Shown here piece by piece: positions 49,263 to 59,115 of a DNA stretch of 64,000 nt. The notes beneath the pieces are model-generated. The model did not search any database. It was not told the origin of the DNA and saw only the letters and a program-made list of their open reading frames with translations. The DNA is from Mycolicibacterium komanii. GTDB taxonomy: Bacteria > Actinomycetota > Actinomycetes > Mycobacteriales > Mycobacteriaceae. Position numbers and translations under genes: made by a program. Each line of letters opens with the position of its first letter. Within the stretch, counting starts at the first letter, position 1. The stretch is taken from NCBI RefSeq assembly GCF_001050035.1, contig NZ_CVTA01000033.1:62001-126000 (forward strand). Direction: 5' to 3'.

Positions 49263-50617
49263 TGCGGGCGGACACCGAACTCGAATCGCAGATCGCGCAG
49301 TGGCGCGGCTACGTCCAGCGGCATCGCGCGATCGCCGCGGCCGACGTCGAGGAGATGGAGGATCACCTCCGCGAGCAGATCGCCGACCTGTCGCGCGCCG
49401 GGCTCTCCGATGACGAGGCGTTCCTGGTCGCGGTGAAGCGGATGGGCAACGTCGATGCGATCAGTCGCGAGTTCGCCCGCGAGCACTCCGACCGCTTGTG
49501 GAAGCAGCTGGTGCTCGTATCGGAGGACACCGGGACGGCCCGGTCCAACCGGGAGCTGCTCGTCGTCCTGGCCCTCGGGATCGGTGCGGGCGTCGCGGTG
49601 CGGCTGGGTTCGGCGCTGCTCGACGACGACCTGACGCTGTGGCGCAATGTCGCGTTTTTTGTGTTCCCGTTCCTGGCAGGGTATTTCGCGTGGAAGCGAC
49701 GGCTGCCGTGGCGGCAGTGGGCCGTGCTCGCGGTGCCGGCCGTCGCGCTCGCGGTCGCGATCAACACGTTCCCGTTCGGTGACGACGCCTTCGACGACCG
49801 CGACACCGAGGCGCTGGCCGGAATCCATGCGCCGATCGTGCTGTGGCTGTTGGTCGGTTTCGCCTACGTCGGCGGTAGATGGCGATCCGATTCGCGCCGA
49901 ATGGATTTCATCCGGTTCACCGGTGAATTCGTCGTGTATCTGACGCTGCTGCTGATCGGCCTCGCGGTGCTGTTGCTGCTGACCGGCGGTGCGTTCGACG
50001 CCGTAGGTGTGGACGCCGAGGAGTTCGTCGGCGACTGGGCGTTGCCGGTCATGGTGCCGTTGGCGGTGCTGGTCGCGGCGTGGCTGGTCGAGGCCAAGCA
50101 GAGCGTCATCGAGAACATCGCGCCGGTGCTGACGCGGGTGTTCACGCCGCTGACCATCGTCATGCTGCTGGCGCTGCTGGTGGCGTTCGCGACCGCGGGC
50201 AGCGTGATCGGCGTCGACCGCTACCTGCTGATCCTGATGGACCTCATCCTCGTGCTGGTGCTCGGACTGCTGCTGTACGCGATCTCGGCCCGCGACCCGC
50301 TCGCCCCGCCGACCGTATTCGACTGGCTACAACTGGTTCTCGTGCTCAGCGCGCTGGCGGTCGACGTGTTGATGCTCGCCGCCATGCTGATGCGCATCGC
50401 CGAGTTCGGCTACAGCCCGAACAAGGTCGCCGCGCTCGGCATGAACCTCGTGCTGCTGGTCAACCTGGTCTGGTCGGCGTGGCTCGTCGTCGGCTTCCTG
50501 CGGCGACGGCGGCCGTTCGGCGACGTCGAACGTTGGCAGACGCGCTACCTACCGGTGTACGGGGTGTGGGCCGCAATCGTCGTGTTGGCGCTGCCGCCGT
50601 TGTTCGGATTCGTCTAA
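49262..50617 (+). CDS. Membrane protein with permease-prefix domain, DUF4153-like
   Basis: The 451-residue product has an N-terminal soluble helical domain (residues 1-90, WRGYVQRHRAIAAADVEEME to ISREFAREHSDRLW), known as permease prefix domain 1. About ten membrane helices of DUF4153 style follow. Such genes commonly follow small PadR regulators in actinobacteria and are thought to sense or respond to envelope conditions; function is not established. ATG 49262 overlaps the padR stop; GTG 49259 is in frame too. The TAA stop lies at the edge of a palindromic repeat. Confidence 0.82.
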   Translation: MRADTELESQIAQWRGYVQRHRAIAAADVEEMEDHLREQIADLSRAGLSDDEAFLVAVKRMGNVDAISREFAREHSDRLWKQLVLVSEDTGTARSNRELLVVLALGIGAGVAVRLGSALLDDDLTLWRNVAFFVFPFLAGYFAWKRRLPWRQWAVLAVPAVALAVAINTFPFGDDAFDDRDTEALAGIHAPIVLWLLVGFAYVGGRWRSDSRRMDFIRFTGEFVVYLTLLLIGLAVLLLLTGGAFDAVGVDAEEFVGDWALPVMVPLAVLVAAWLVEAKQSVIENIAPVLTRVFTPLTIVMLLALLVAFATAGSVIGVDRYLLILMDLILVLVLGLLLYAISARDPLAPPTVFDWLQLVLVLSALAVDVLMLAAMLMRIAEFGYSPNKVAALGMNLVLLVNLVWSAWLVVGFLRRRRPFGDVERWQTRYLPVYGVWAAIVVLALPPLFGFV

Positions 50618-50661
50618 CGGGTTGATTCCACGCACCAGGTGCGTGCGATCCACCCGTGAAG
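50615..50661. repeat. 47-bp palindromic repeat, copy A
   Basis: This copy begins with the stop codon of the upstream membrane-protein gene. Bases 50619-50655 form an inverted repeat with a one-base loop (CGCACC-A-GGTGCG core). It matches copy B (51678-51724) at 45 of 47 positions. It could act as a hairpin terminator, but the near identity of two copies 1063 bases apart suggests a repeated element. Confidence 0.85.
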
Positions 50662-50726
50662 GGGTTATCCACAGCCGCGTCGGTAACGACTGGTCGTGAT
50701 TCGGTGTCTGGGTCACGCTTGTCCGC

Positions 50727-51557
50727 GTGACGCGCTGGCATCTCGGACAGGTCGCGGACCTCACCGTCGCGCAGGACGGAGTCGTCGCGCGCCGCCAAAT
50801 GCTCTGCGCCGGGGCCACCGATTTCGACATCGCCCGACTGGTGCGCCGCCGCGAATTGGTCCCGTCATGTCGAGGCATATACGTCAATCACAGCGGTCAC
50901 CTCACCCAGGCGCAGCGGCATTGGGTCGCGGTGCTGGCGTATTGGCCGGCGGCGCTGGCGCATGCATCGGCGCTGCCCGATCCGCCGACGACGGTCGTGC
51001 ACATCGCGGTCGACCCGTCGCGCCGCCTGCGGCCCCTGCCCCGCACCGTGCTGCATCGGACGCCCGACTTCGCACATCGCGCCGATCTCTTTCGCAACCC
51101 CCCGGCGATTCGGGTGGAGCACGCGCTGATCGACGTGGTCAGCGGCGAGCTGCGCACAGAGGACGTCGCGGCGGTGTTCGCCGAACTGGCGCGCGTGTGC
51201 GCGACCTGGCGCACCACCCCGCAGCGGCTGTTGCAGGCGTTGGAAACCCGGCGACGCGTTGCGGGTCGACGCACCCTGGAGGCGATGCTGACCGATCTTC
51301 GCGATGGCGCGTGTTCGGTGCTGGAGCGCGGTTACCTACATCGGGTCGAACGAGCTCATGGGCTGCCGAGAGGAAGGCGTCAGGCTCGCAGCACCGCGAC
51401 CGGCCGGGCCACTTTCCAGGATGTGAGCTACGGGCGCCACGGGGTCGTCGTCGAGCTCGACGGTCGCGCGTTTCACGATTCGCCGCGCGACCGCGACCGC
51501 GATGCGCTGCGTGATCTCGCCGAGTTGAGCCGGTCGGATCTGGTCACGACCGGCTGA
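50727..51557 (+). CDS. AbiEi-like / DUF559 protein, 3-prime end apparently frameshifted
   Basis: The 276-residue product has an N-terminal winged-helix (AbiEi antitoxin-like: GVVARRQMLCAGATDFDIARL, SCRGIYVNHSG) and a C-terminal Vsr/DUF559 nuclease-like fold (VVVELDGRAFHDSPRDRDRD). It stops early after DLVTTG. The next frame continues the expected family ending, LTYGLVFGDACRTARLIGGV, to a TGA at 51686-51688. One extra C at 51550-51551 would restore a protein of about 320 residues. Such orphan genes are common in mycobacteria; function unknown. It may be decaying or the sequence may have an error. Confidence 0.72.
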   Translation: MTRWHLGQVADLTVAQDGVVARRQMLCAGATDFDIARLVRRRELVPSCRGIYVNHSGHLTQAQRHWVAVLAYWPAALAHASALPDPPTTVVHIAVDPSRRLRPLPRTVLHRTPDFAHRADLFRNPPAIRVEHALIDVVSGELRTEDVAAVFAELARVCATWRTTPQRLLQALETRRRVAGRRTLEAMLTDLRDGACSVLERGYLHRVERAHGLPRGRRQARSTATGRATFQDVSYGRHGVVVELDGRAFHDSPRDRDRDALRDLAELSRSDLVTTG

Positions 51558-51677
51558 CCTACGGACTGGTCTTCGGCGATGCGTGTCGCACCGCCCGGCT
51601 GATCGGCGGCGTGCTCAGGCGCCGCGGCTGGACCGGTCCGGGGCGTACCTGCCCCGCATGCCGTCCCGCGATCGCAC

Positions 51678-51724
51678 TAACGGGTTGATTCCACGCACCA
51701 GGTGCGTGCGATCAACCCATGAAG
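51678..51724. repeat. 47-bp palindromic repeat, copy B
   Basis: This second copy of the element has arms GGGTTGAT (51682-51689) and ATCAACCC (51711-51718) enclosing CACGCACC-A-GGTGCGTG. It lies between the frameshifted DUF559-like gene and the end of embC (convergent) and may terminate both. With copy A it brackets the DUF559-like gene. Confidence 0.85.
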
Positions 51725-51732
51725 CCCCGGAA

Positions 51733-54700
51733 TCAGGACAGCCGCAACGGCGCGGGGCTCCAGAACCCGCTGCGCGTCTCCCGGCCCAGGTCCAACCGGG
51801 CCTCCGCGGCGTTCGGGTACCACGGCGTGAGTTGTTGCAGTGAGCCCCAGTCGCGGAACCAGTCGTCGTCGAGATAGGTCGGCACCGTCGTGGCACGCAC
51901 GAGCAGTTCGGTGATGCCGAGCGGACCGCCGCCGAGGTAGTCCATCACCGGCGAATTCGCCTCGGCGCCAAAGCGATCGGGCAGGATCCGCCACTTCGGC
52001 ACCTCGACGACACCGTTCTGATGTCCGAACGGCCGCTGGCACGGGAACGCCAGGCCGACCAACCAGTCGAGCAACACGGGATCCGACGACCCGACCACGT
52101 CCTGCAGCGTGCGCAGCTCCGGTATCCGCGGCGGTGTCACCGCTATCCAGTGCTGCGGGTCGAGGTCGTCGTCGGAGGCCACCAGCCGGACCTGGGTGGC
52201 CTCGGGCGGTATCGCGTCCAGCGGAGCGCGCAGGTTGCGCCACGCCGGAGACGCGCCGACATCGGCGAACCCGATCGAGCCGCCCGGCTCGTCGGCCGCG
52301 GCCTGTTCATCGGTGGCCCACTGCACGGAGACCTCACCGGCGTCGAAACGCCCTGCCGCCGAGACGACCAGCAGAGGACCGGCGTCGTCGCGCGAGGGCA
52401 GGCGGTACCAGGCCGAGCGCAGCTGCGCCGGCTGCTGCGTGCCGGGGCGCCAACTGCCCATCACCGGCGTGCTCGCCGGATCGAGCTTGTACGGCAGCCG
52501 CGCCCGCGAGCCGTTGACACCCGCGGCGGCCGTCGTGCCGCCCTCGGTCCCGCCGTTGCCGGCCTGATCGTCTTCGTTGTCGGTGTCGGCGAAGTTGGTC
52601 GACGTGCCCTGCCCGCTCATCGTCTCGTCGGCGGAGACGTCGGTGGGAATTCCGTTGGGGTCGAACCCCTGTGCAGTACCCGCGCCGAGTGCCTCGCCGA
52701 CCGGTGTGTCGACCGGCCTCAGCATGCCGACGTTGGGGTCCTCCTCGACGAGGACGTCCTGGGCCATCCCGCACGTCTTACCGGTAAGGGCTTCGAGGTT
52801 GGACCGCCCCACGCTCCACGCCGGGTACTGGTCGACCATGGCCAGCGTCAGCGAGAGCACCTCGAAGACCACCAGGACCCAGGTCGCAACCGCCAACGGC
52901 GCCTGCAGGATTCGTTGCCAGCGTCGCTGCGGACCTGGCGGTGACGAATCGCGGCCGGAGAAGTGGAACCACGCCGCGGCGATCAGCGCCAGCACCGACA
53001 GCCCCAGCAGGAACGTCGAGAAACCGAACTTCCATTCGGGCATCGCATTCGACCACGGCACACCGAAGTTCGACACGTACCACCAGCCGTTCACGGTGGC
53101 GAACGACAACGCCATCGCGAACAGCACCGCCGCGCCGAACACCGAGCGGTTGCGCCGCGACCGCATGGCCGTGGCGGTTACGGCGACCGCCGCCAGCGCA
53201 CCCAACGAACCAGCCAGCCCGGCGAACACGCCGAAGTGATGCGTCCACTTGGTCGGCGTGAACATCATGGCCAGAAACGAGATCACCGTGATGCCGATGA
53301 TGCGGCGACTGGGTCCCAGCGCGGTGCCGGGAATCCTGAACTTGCGCAACGACATCGCGACCGCGACGGCCAACGAAATCAACAGCATGAGCACCGCGAA
53401 GCGGCGCGCGACCGAACCGTCCGGGCTCAGTGTGAACAACCGCTCGTAGCGGATGTGCTCGTCGAACCAGCTCAGGCTTGGCCCCACCGCGGACTTGAAC
53501 GCGCTGGCCTGCAGTTCGGCGGTCAGGGTCTGGTCCCGGAAGATCAGGATGATCGTCACCGTCGCCGCGGCCAGGATCGGTGCCAGCAACGCGAGGTATC
53601 CGAAGCGGGAGACATGCGCGGCGACAATGGTTTTCAGCGGACCGACGGCCACCAACAGGGCGCCGATCGCCGCGATACCGGTCGGGCCGGAGAACAACGT
53701 AAGGGCGCCGATGATGATCGCGATCGCGACGGGCAACAGCCTGCTCGTGGCCACGCCCCGCTCGACCGAGCACCACGTCAGAAGGATGCCCAGCGCGATG
53801 ATCGGTTCGGGCCGCAGCCCATTGTTCAGCGGCAGCCAGAACGCCAGGAACAGGCCCGCCGCCGTCCACGCCGCCGCCGGCGTCGACTTCACCGCATGGC
53901 CGAGTCGCGGGATCACCTCGCGGCTGATCACCCACCAGCACGCCAGCCCCATCAAGAGCGTCGGCAGCCGCATCCACACGCTGTGCGTGCTGACGTGCGC
54001 CCACAGCGCCAGCAGGTCGTAGTACCAGCCGAACGGCGATTCCGGGGTGCCGAACCAGCGGTAGTAGTTCGCCATGTAGCCGGCGTGCTCGGAGACCCGC
54101 GCCATCGTCAGGATGTAGCCGTCGTCGGCGGTGTTGGCGCCGACGAAGTGCCACCACACCAGCACCGCGGTGACCACGCCGTCCAGCGGGCGCAGCGTCC
54201 ACCACCGCGGGGGCAGGAACCGTCTGACGCCGCGGCCGTCGGCGACGTCGAGAAGGTGGAGCGCGACCAATGCGATGAGGGTCAACGCCACCCCGACGAT
54301 CATCGCCAGCGTCTTGAGCAGCGTCGGTGAGGTGCTGTACCGGGTGTCGAGCGTGGCCGAAAGCTCCAGGCCCGGCGGCGCCGGACCGCTGAGGTCGGTG
54401 AAGACGCCGACGATCTGCGGCCGGAAGTCGTAGCCGCCGCGTTCGCCGCGCAACGGTTCGCCGGGATCCTCGCTGGGAATCCGCCCCGGCCCCTGCACGA
54501 GGCCGACGAACTCCCCGGTCACCTTGTCGGCGTGTGCGGTGAAGGTCAGCCGCTGGCACTGCGGGCTGAGCACCTGATCCAGCGGCGCGCTGACCACCGG
54601 GGTGTTGCGCACGATCACCAGCAGGTCGTTGTTGACCCGCTCGATGAGCAGGCCGCGGTCGATGGCCTTGGGCGCCTGCTTCGGAACCGTCGACAGCAGC

Positions 54701-54954
54701 ACCGAGCGGCCGTTGGCCAGCCCGGCCGCCGCGCGGCACGGCACGCTGATCTCGAGGTCGGTCGCGACGTAGCCGATGAGCGGCGCGTCCACGCTGCGCA
54801 GCACGCCGTTCTGCGGCCAGTTCAGCTGCGCGGTGGTCTGCGTGACCGGCATCAACGGCGTCGCGATCGCCAGCAGTGCACCGAGCAACCCCGCGACGAT
54901 GGCTACCAGCCGCACCGTCCGATGGTTCGCCCCGACCCCGGCTTCACCGACCAC
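51733..54954 (-). CDS. embC: Arabinosyltransferase EmbC
   Basis: This 1073-residue GT-C enzyme polymerises alpha-1,5 arabinan of lipoarabinomannan in other mycobacteria. HRTVRLVAIVAGLLGALLAI forms the first helix, the acidic motif is GANTADDGYILTMARV, and FRPEP-like LRPEPIIALGILLTW is conserved. A Gly/Asp/Glu-rich loop occurs near residue 780 in the periplasmic region. GTG 54954 starts 11 bases after aftA; the longer open frame upstream is aftA shadow. Downstream on the minus strand come the palindromic repeat and then the opposite-strand PadR module. Confidence 0.95.
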   Translation of the reverse strand: MVGEAGVGANHRTVRLVAIVAGLLGALLAIATPLMPVTQTTAQLNWPQNGVLRSVDAPLIGYVATDLEISVPCRAAAGLANGRSVLLSTVPKQAPKAIDRGLLIERVNNDLLVIVRNTPVVSAPLDQVLSPQCQRLTFTAHADKVTGEFVGLVQGPGRIPSEDPGEPLRGERGGYDFRPQIVGVFTDLSGPAPPGLELSATLDTRYSTSPTLLKTLAMIVGVALTLIALVALHLLDVADGRGVRRFLPPRWWTLRPLDGVVTAVLVWWHFVGANTADDGYILTMARVSEHAGYMANYYRWFGTPESPFGWYYDLLALWAHVSTHSVWMRLPTLLMGLACWWVISREVIPRLGHAVKSTPAAAWTAAGLFLAFWLPLNNGLRPEPIIALGILLTWCSVERGVATSRLLPVAIAIIIGALTLFSGPTGIAAIGALLVAVGPLKTIVAAHVSRFGYLALLAPILAAATVTIILIFRDQTLTAELQASAFKSAVGPSLSWFDEHIRYERLFTLSPDGSVARRFAVLMLLISLAVAVAMSLRKFRIPGTALGPSRRIIGITVISFLAMMFTPTKWTHHFGVFAGLAGSLGALAAVAVTATAMRSRRNRSVFGAAVLFAMALSFATVNGWWYVSNFGVPWSNAMPEWKFGFSTFLLGLSVLALIAAAWFHFSGRDSSPPGPQRRWQRILQAPLAVATWVLVVFEVLSLTLAMVDQYPAWSVGRSNLEALTGKTCGMAQDVLVEEDPNVGMLRPVDTPVGEALGAGTAQGFDPNGIPTDVSADETMSGQGTSTNFADTDNEDDQAGNGGTEGGTTAAAGVNGSRARLPYKLDPASTPVMGSWRPGTQQPAQLRSAWYRLPSRDDAGPLLVVSAAGRFDAGEVSVQWATDEQAAADEPGGSIGFADVGASPAWRNLRAPLDAIPPEATQVRLVASDDDLDPQHWIAVTPPRIPELRTLQDVVGSSDPVLLDWLVGLAFPCQRPFGHQNGVVEVPKWRILPDRFGAEANSPVMDYLGGGPLGITELLVRATTVPTYLDDDWFRDWGSLQQLTPWYPNAAEARLDLGRETRSGFWSPAPLRLS

Positions 54955-54965
54955 GGCGTTCGATC

Positions 54966-56861
54966 CTAATTGGGCTTCCGGATCGCCAGCACGAACGGGC
55001 CGATGCTGGAGACCTCGAAGCGGGGGTCGTCGAACAACGCCTCGTCCAGCGCGACGTGGTAGCGCCGGACGTTGGGTTGATTGGGATACACGTCGGAGGC
55101 CAGCCGCAACGTGTAGGTGTCGTCGGCGCCACGGCGCATCAGGAACACCGTCGGCGGCTCCCACGGCAGTGAGTCGAGCACCTCGATGAACTTGTCGGCC
55201 TCGGTCAGCGTGGCCCAGCCCTCGATGGCCTCGGCGCGCTTGTCGAACTGTGCGAGCGGGTTCGCGTAGTGCGAGGTGAGGCCCTGGAAGCCGTAGTACG
55301 GGTAGTAGGACAGGAAGCTGTAGTCGGCGGTCAGCACGACGGTCTCGTCGCGGGGACGCCCGGTCACCTCGGTGATCTTGGCGTCGATCTCCCGGTAGTA
55401 GCGCTCGGCGCCCGGCGGTCGCCGATCGGCGCGCTGACCGTAGCCGTCGGTGTCGGTGTAGGCGACGACGATGTCGGAGCGCAGCACGTCGGGGATGTCC
55501 TGGCTGTACGTGACGGCGCCGATAACGCCCAGCGCGGCGGCGGCGGCGATGACGCGTCGCGTGTTCTCGGGCCGCACGCGCGCCGCGACGGCACGGGAGA
55601 CCTCGATGAAGCCGAAGGCACCCGCGGCCGTCAGCAGCACCGTCAGCGTCGGATTCAGCCGGAACGACAGCAGGGTGGTGCCCGCCAGCGTGGTCAGCAT
55701 CGACAGCAACGACCACGCGTAGACGGCGAGCACGGCGATCGCAAGTGCCCCCGCGCGCGTCGACGAGCGCGCCCGCCAGACCAGCCACAGCGTCCCGAGC
55801 ATGCACAGCGCCCCGAGCAACGTGAAGTGCAGCATCGGGAACTCCAGCTGCGCGCCGTCGGACGGCAGGTAGTGCTGGGCGGTTCCCGAGTCGGCGGGCT
55901 CGCCGGACGTCGCGGCGAGCAGGTACGGCGCCCAGCCGATCAGCGCGATGGCGCCCGAGATCACCGCGATGACGGCCAGCCGCAGCAGCGGGTCGATGCG
56001 CCTGCGCGCGACCGCCAGCAGCACGCCCATGATCGCGAGCGTGAAGGCGGCGTAGGCGAACAGCAGCGTGTACGACAGCGCGGCTCCGCCGAGGAACAGC
56101 CCGGTGCCGACGACGGCGGCCCACCCGGCCCGGGTCCTCCCACCCGCCGCCCCATGCGGGTCGCCCCCGCGCAGCCCCGACCACGCCAGCACGAACACCG
56201 GCGGCAGCAGGACCGCGATGATTGCGGCGTAGGGCTCGGCAGGGGAGTACGCGAGGGTGGCGGCGGTGGTGGCGGTGGTCACGACGAGCGCGTACTCGAA
56301 GCGAATCATGGCCGCCCACAACACGAATGCCACCGCAATCGCGGCGGTGATCGAGATGATCGCCCACGGTTTGAACATCTCCCACGCCGGCGTTCCGGTC
56401 AGCGCGGCCAGGCGACCGCCGATCCAGAACCAGCCGGGCGGATAGAACGGCGGCAGGCCCATGTAGGTCATGTCGCGCAGCGCGGCGCTGTCGGTGAGGC
56501 GAGTGAGGTACTCGGTGCGGAACTGCTGATCTACCGAAATGCCGTACAGGTAGAGCTTGGTCGCCCCGAGCGGCATCGCCAGCGTCACCACCGAGAACGC
56601 GGACAGGAACAGCGTGGCCGCGGCCTTGCCCAGCAGGCGACGGCCCCTCCGCCATACCCATCCGCTCGCGAACAGCCCTGCCAGGCAGGCGACCTGGCCC
56701 ACCGTGGTCAGGGCGTGCAACTGGTTGGAGGAGTTGTAGGCGGGCCACTCCACCCGCGCGATCGCGGCCAGGGACACCACGGCGACGACGACCGCCACCG
56801 CGGCGGCCGCCACCATCTGGCCGGCGACCTTGATGGGCAGGGCCGGCGAGCCGTCACGCAT
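54966..56861 (-). CDS. aftA: Arabinofuranosyltransferase AftA (priming enzyme)
   Basis: This 631-residue membrane enzyme matches Rv3792 and adds the first arabinofuranose to galactan. Many helices make up the N-terminal part, with the external loop [16 protein letters not shown] and [16 protein letters not shown]. The C-terminal soluble domain contains [23 protein letters not shown] 56861 shares a base with the dprE2 stop (TGATG). A Gly/Arg-rich loop (DNA 56130-56180) may be a small local expansion. Confidence 0.93.
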   Translation of the reverse strand: MRDGSPALPIKVAGQMVAAAAVAVVVAVVSLAAIARVEWPAYNSSNQLHALTTVGQVACLAGLFASGWVWRRGRRLLGKAAATLFLSAFSVVTLAMPLGATKLYLYGISVDQQFRTEYLTRLTDSAALRDMTYMGLPPFYPPGWFWIGGRLAALTGTPAWEMFKPWAIISITAAIAVAFVLWAAMIRFEYALVVTTATTAATLAYSPAEPYAAIIAVLLPPVFVLAWSGLRGGDPHGAAGGRTRAGWAAVVGTGLFLGGAALSYTLLFAYAAFTLAIMGVLLAVARRRIDPLLRLAVIAVISGAIALIGWAPYLLAATSGEPADSGTAQHYLPSDGAQLEFPMLHFTLLGALCMLGTLWLVWRARSSTRAGALAIAVLAVYAWSLLSMLTTLAGTTLLSFRLNPTLTVLLTAAGAFGFIEVSRAVAARVRPENTRRVIAAAAALGVIGAVTYSQDIPDVLRSDIVVAYTDTDGYGQRADRRPPGAERYYREIDAKITEVTGRPRDETVVLTADYSFLSYYPYYGFQGLTSHYANPLAQFDKRAEAIEGWATLTEADKFIEVLDSLPWEPPTVFLMRRGADDTYTLRLASDVYPNQPNVRRYHVALDEALFDDPRFEVSSIGPFVLAIRKPN

Positions 56862-57643
56862 CAGATGGGTAGCTTGCGGAAGATCGGCCGCGGGATGTGG
56901 CGTAACACCATCATCACGTACCGGAACGCTCCCGGCGCCCATACCAGTTCCTTGCCCTTGGCCGCCGCCGTGACAGCGAGTTCGGCGACGTCCTCCTTGT
57001 CGACGGTGAACGGCGCCTCCTTGGCGCCGGTGGCCTTCCAGTGCTCGATGGTGGTGGTGGTGCGCACCTGACCGGGGCGGATCACGAGAACCCGAACACC
57101 ATACTCGCGCAACGCTTCTCCCAAGCCGAGGTAGAAGCCGTCGAGTCCGGCCTTGGTGGAGCCGTACACGAAGTTGGACCGCCGCACCCGCTCGCCGGCC
57201 GCCGAGCTCATCGCGATGATTTGTCCGAAGCCCTGAGCCCGCATCTTTTCACCGATCAGCACACCGACCGAAACCGCTGCGGTGTAGTTGATCTGGGCGA
57301 TCTGCACGGCCTTGGCCTGGTCATGCCACAGCTCCTCGGCGTTGCCGAGAAGGCCGAAGGCCACGATCGCGACGTCGACATCGCCACCGGCCCATGCCTT
57401 GTCGATGACGTCCCGGTGACCGGCGGTGTCGCTGCCGTCGAAGTCGATCCACTCGACGGACTTGGCCCCGGCCTCGGTCATCGCGGCGATGGCCTCGTCC
57501 CTGTGCGGATGGCCCGGCAGGTCGGCGAGGATGATCCGGGCATGCGCGTTGCGCAGATAGCGCGCGCAGATCGCCAGTCCGATCTCCGATGTCCCGCCGA
57601 GCAGCAGGATGGTCTGGGGGTTACCTACGGCATCGAGAACCAT
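56861..57643 (-). CDS. dprE2: Decaprenylphosphoryl-2-keto-ribose reductase DprE2
   Basis: This 260-residue short-chain dehydrogenase has the nucleotide motif [14 protein letters not shown], the catalytic Ser in [12 protein letters not shown] and the YxxxK in [12 protein letters not shown]. It reduces the 2-keto intermediate from DprE1 to decaprenylphosphoryl arabinose with NADH. It matches Rv3791 and ends with [13 protein letters not shown]. Its start lies directly next to the dprE1 stop. Confidence 0.96.
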   Translation of the reverse strand: MVLDAVGNPQTILLLGGTSEIGLAICARYLRNAHARIILADLPGHPHRDEAIAAMTEAGAKSVEWIDFDGSDTAGHRDVIDKAWAGGDVDVAIVAFGLLGNAEELWHDQAKAVQIAQINYTAAVSVGVLIGEKMRAQGFGQIIAMSSAAGERVRRSNFVYGSTKAGLDGFYLGLGEALREYGVRVLVIRPGQVRTTTTIEHWKATGAKEAPFTVDKEDVAELAVTAAAKGKELVWAPGAFRYVMMVLRHIPRPIFRKLPI

Positions 57644-59044
57644 CTACAGCAGCTCCAAGCGTCGGGCCATATCGGATGCGAAGACGCCGCTCGGGTCGGC
57701 CTTGCGGCGCACGGCGATCCACTCGTCGATCCGGGGATACATCTTGTGGAACCTCTCCGCGCTGACCCGGGAGTCCTTCGCGGTGTACACCCGCCCACCG
57801 AACTCCATGACCCGCTCGTCGAGTTCGTTGAGGAATTCGTTGACCCCGGGTCTGTTCGGGAAATCCATCGCCACGTTCCAGCCCGCCATCGGGAAGCTCA
57901 GCGGCGCCCGGTTACCGGGGCCGAACAGTTTGAACACGTTGAGCGCCGAATAGTGTCCCCGCGTCTGGATCCAGCGGATGATCGCCTTGAACTCCTCGAG
58001 GGCGTCGGGCGGCACCAGGAACTGATGCTGCGCGAAACCCGCTGGGCCGTAGGCGTTGTTCCACCCGCTGACCAGATCCAGCATGTGGTAGAACTGCGAC
58101 AGATTCATGATCTTGCCGGTGTACGTCCCGCCGAGGCGGTAGTACACCTCACCGATCGCCATGAACGAGAGCTTGTTCATGGCGCTGATCGGGAAGATGT
58201 TCGGCACCGAAAGCAGTTGCGGGGCATCGAATTTCAGTGGTTCCCTGGCCAACTTCGGCGGAAGCTGATCGAGTGTCGCGAGGCTGCCACGGCTGATCGC
58301 GGCCCTGCCGAGTTTGGGTGGCGGGCTGATCAGGTCGAACCACGCGCTGGAGTATGTGTAGCGGTCCTCGCTGCCGTCGAGGTGGGCGGCGACGGTCTCA
58401 TCCAGGTCGTTGGTGGAGACGCCGTCGGCGATGAAGTACGCGGTTTCGGTGCGTGTCATCGCGATTCGGGCCCGCAACACGATGCCGGTGAGGCCGTTTC
58501 CGCCGACCGTCGCCCAGAAGAGTTCGGCGTCCGGCCCGTCGGGGGTGAGGGTGTGGACCTCCCCGTCGGCCATCAGCAGATCCATCGACAGCACGTGGTT
58601 TCCGAAGCTGCCGGCGCTGTGGTGGTTCTTGCCGTGGATGTCGGAGGCGATCGCCCCGCCGACGGTGACCTGACGGGTGCCGGGCAGGACGGGCACCCAG
58701 AGCCCGAACGGCAGCGCCGCCTTCATCAGCCGATCGAGGCTGACGCCCGCATCGACGTCGGCCACGGCCGTCTCGGCGCTGATCGAATGGATCTTGTGCA
58801 GCGCGGTCATGTCCACGACCAGGCCGCCGCCGTTGCATGCCTGGTCGCCATAGGAGCGGCCCAGCCCGCGGGCCAGCACGCCCCGGTGCAGGAACGACGG
58901 GCTCGACGCGCTGCGGTCGGCGGCCTCGCGGACCGCCCGCGCGATCAGTTCGACGTCCGGGGTGCTCAACACCTGCGCGACCGACGGTGCGGTGCGGCCG
59001 AAGCCGCTCAGGGCACGCGAGGTCGTCGGCAGGTTCTCGGACAT
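57644..59044 (-). CDS. dprE1: Decaprenylphosphoryl-ribose oxidase DprE1, Ala at the benzothiazinone cysteine position
   Basis: This 466-residue FAD oxidoreductase (VAO family) matches Rv3790. The FAD part has [17 protein letters not shown] and [18 protein letters not shown]. It oxidises the 2-hydroxyl of decaprenylphosphoryl ribose. The M. tuberculosis segment GWNICVDFP, where Cys387 is attacked by benzothiazinones, reads GWNVAMDFP here; the residue is Ala392. A consistent +5 offset (466 versus 461 residues) supports the alignment. ATG 59044 is the start; longer frames are shadows. Confidence 0.95.
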   Translation of the reverse strand: MSENLPTTSRALSGFGRTAPSVAQVLSTPDVELIARAVREAADRSASSPSFLHRGVLARGLGRSYGDQACNGGGLVVDMTALHKIHSISAETAVADVDAGVSLDRLMKAALPFGLWVPVLPGTRQVTVGGAIASDIHGKNHHSAGSFGNHVLSMDLLMADGEVHTLTPDGPDAELFWATVGGNGLTGIVLRARIAMTRTETAYFIADGVSTNDLDETVAAHLDGSEDRYTYSSAWFDLISPPPKLGRAAISRGSLATLDQLPPKLAREPLKFDAPQLLSVPNIFPISAMNKLSFMAIGEVYYRLGGTYTGKIMNLSQFYHMLDLVSGWNNAYGPAGFAQHQFLVPPDALEEFKAIIRWIQTRGHYSALNVFKLFGPGNRAPLSFPMAGWNVAMDFPNRPGVNEFLNELDERVMEFGGRVYTAKDSRVSAERFHKMYPRIDEWIAVRRKADPSGVFASDMARRLELL

Positions 59045-59115
59045 CGAGACGAGGGTACCGTGCCCCCGTCGGCGCCCCGGTGCGCCGCAATTCACCCGGT
59101 GACGGCCGCGCCGGG

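Noticed and set aside
50619..51718. Reading the two palindromic repeats as terminal inverted repeats of an insertion sequence
   Set aside because: No transposase lies between them, each copy is itself a palindrome, and no target duplication is seen.
54955..56748. Upstream extension of the embC frame through aftA
   Set aside because: The region encodes aftA in another frame with clear homology; the embC membrane start follows GTG 54954.
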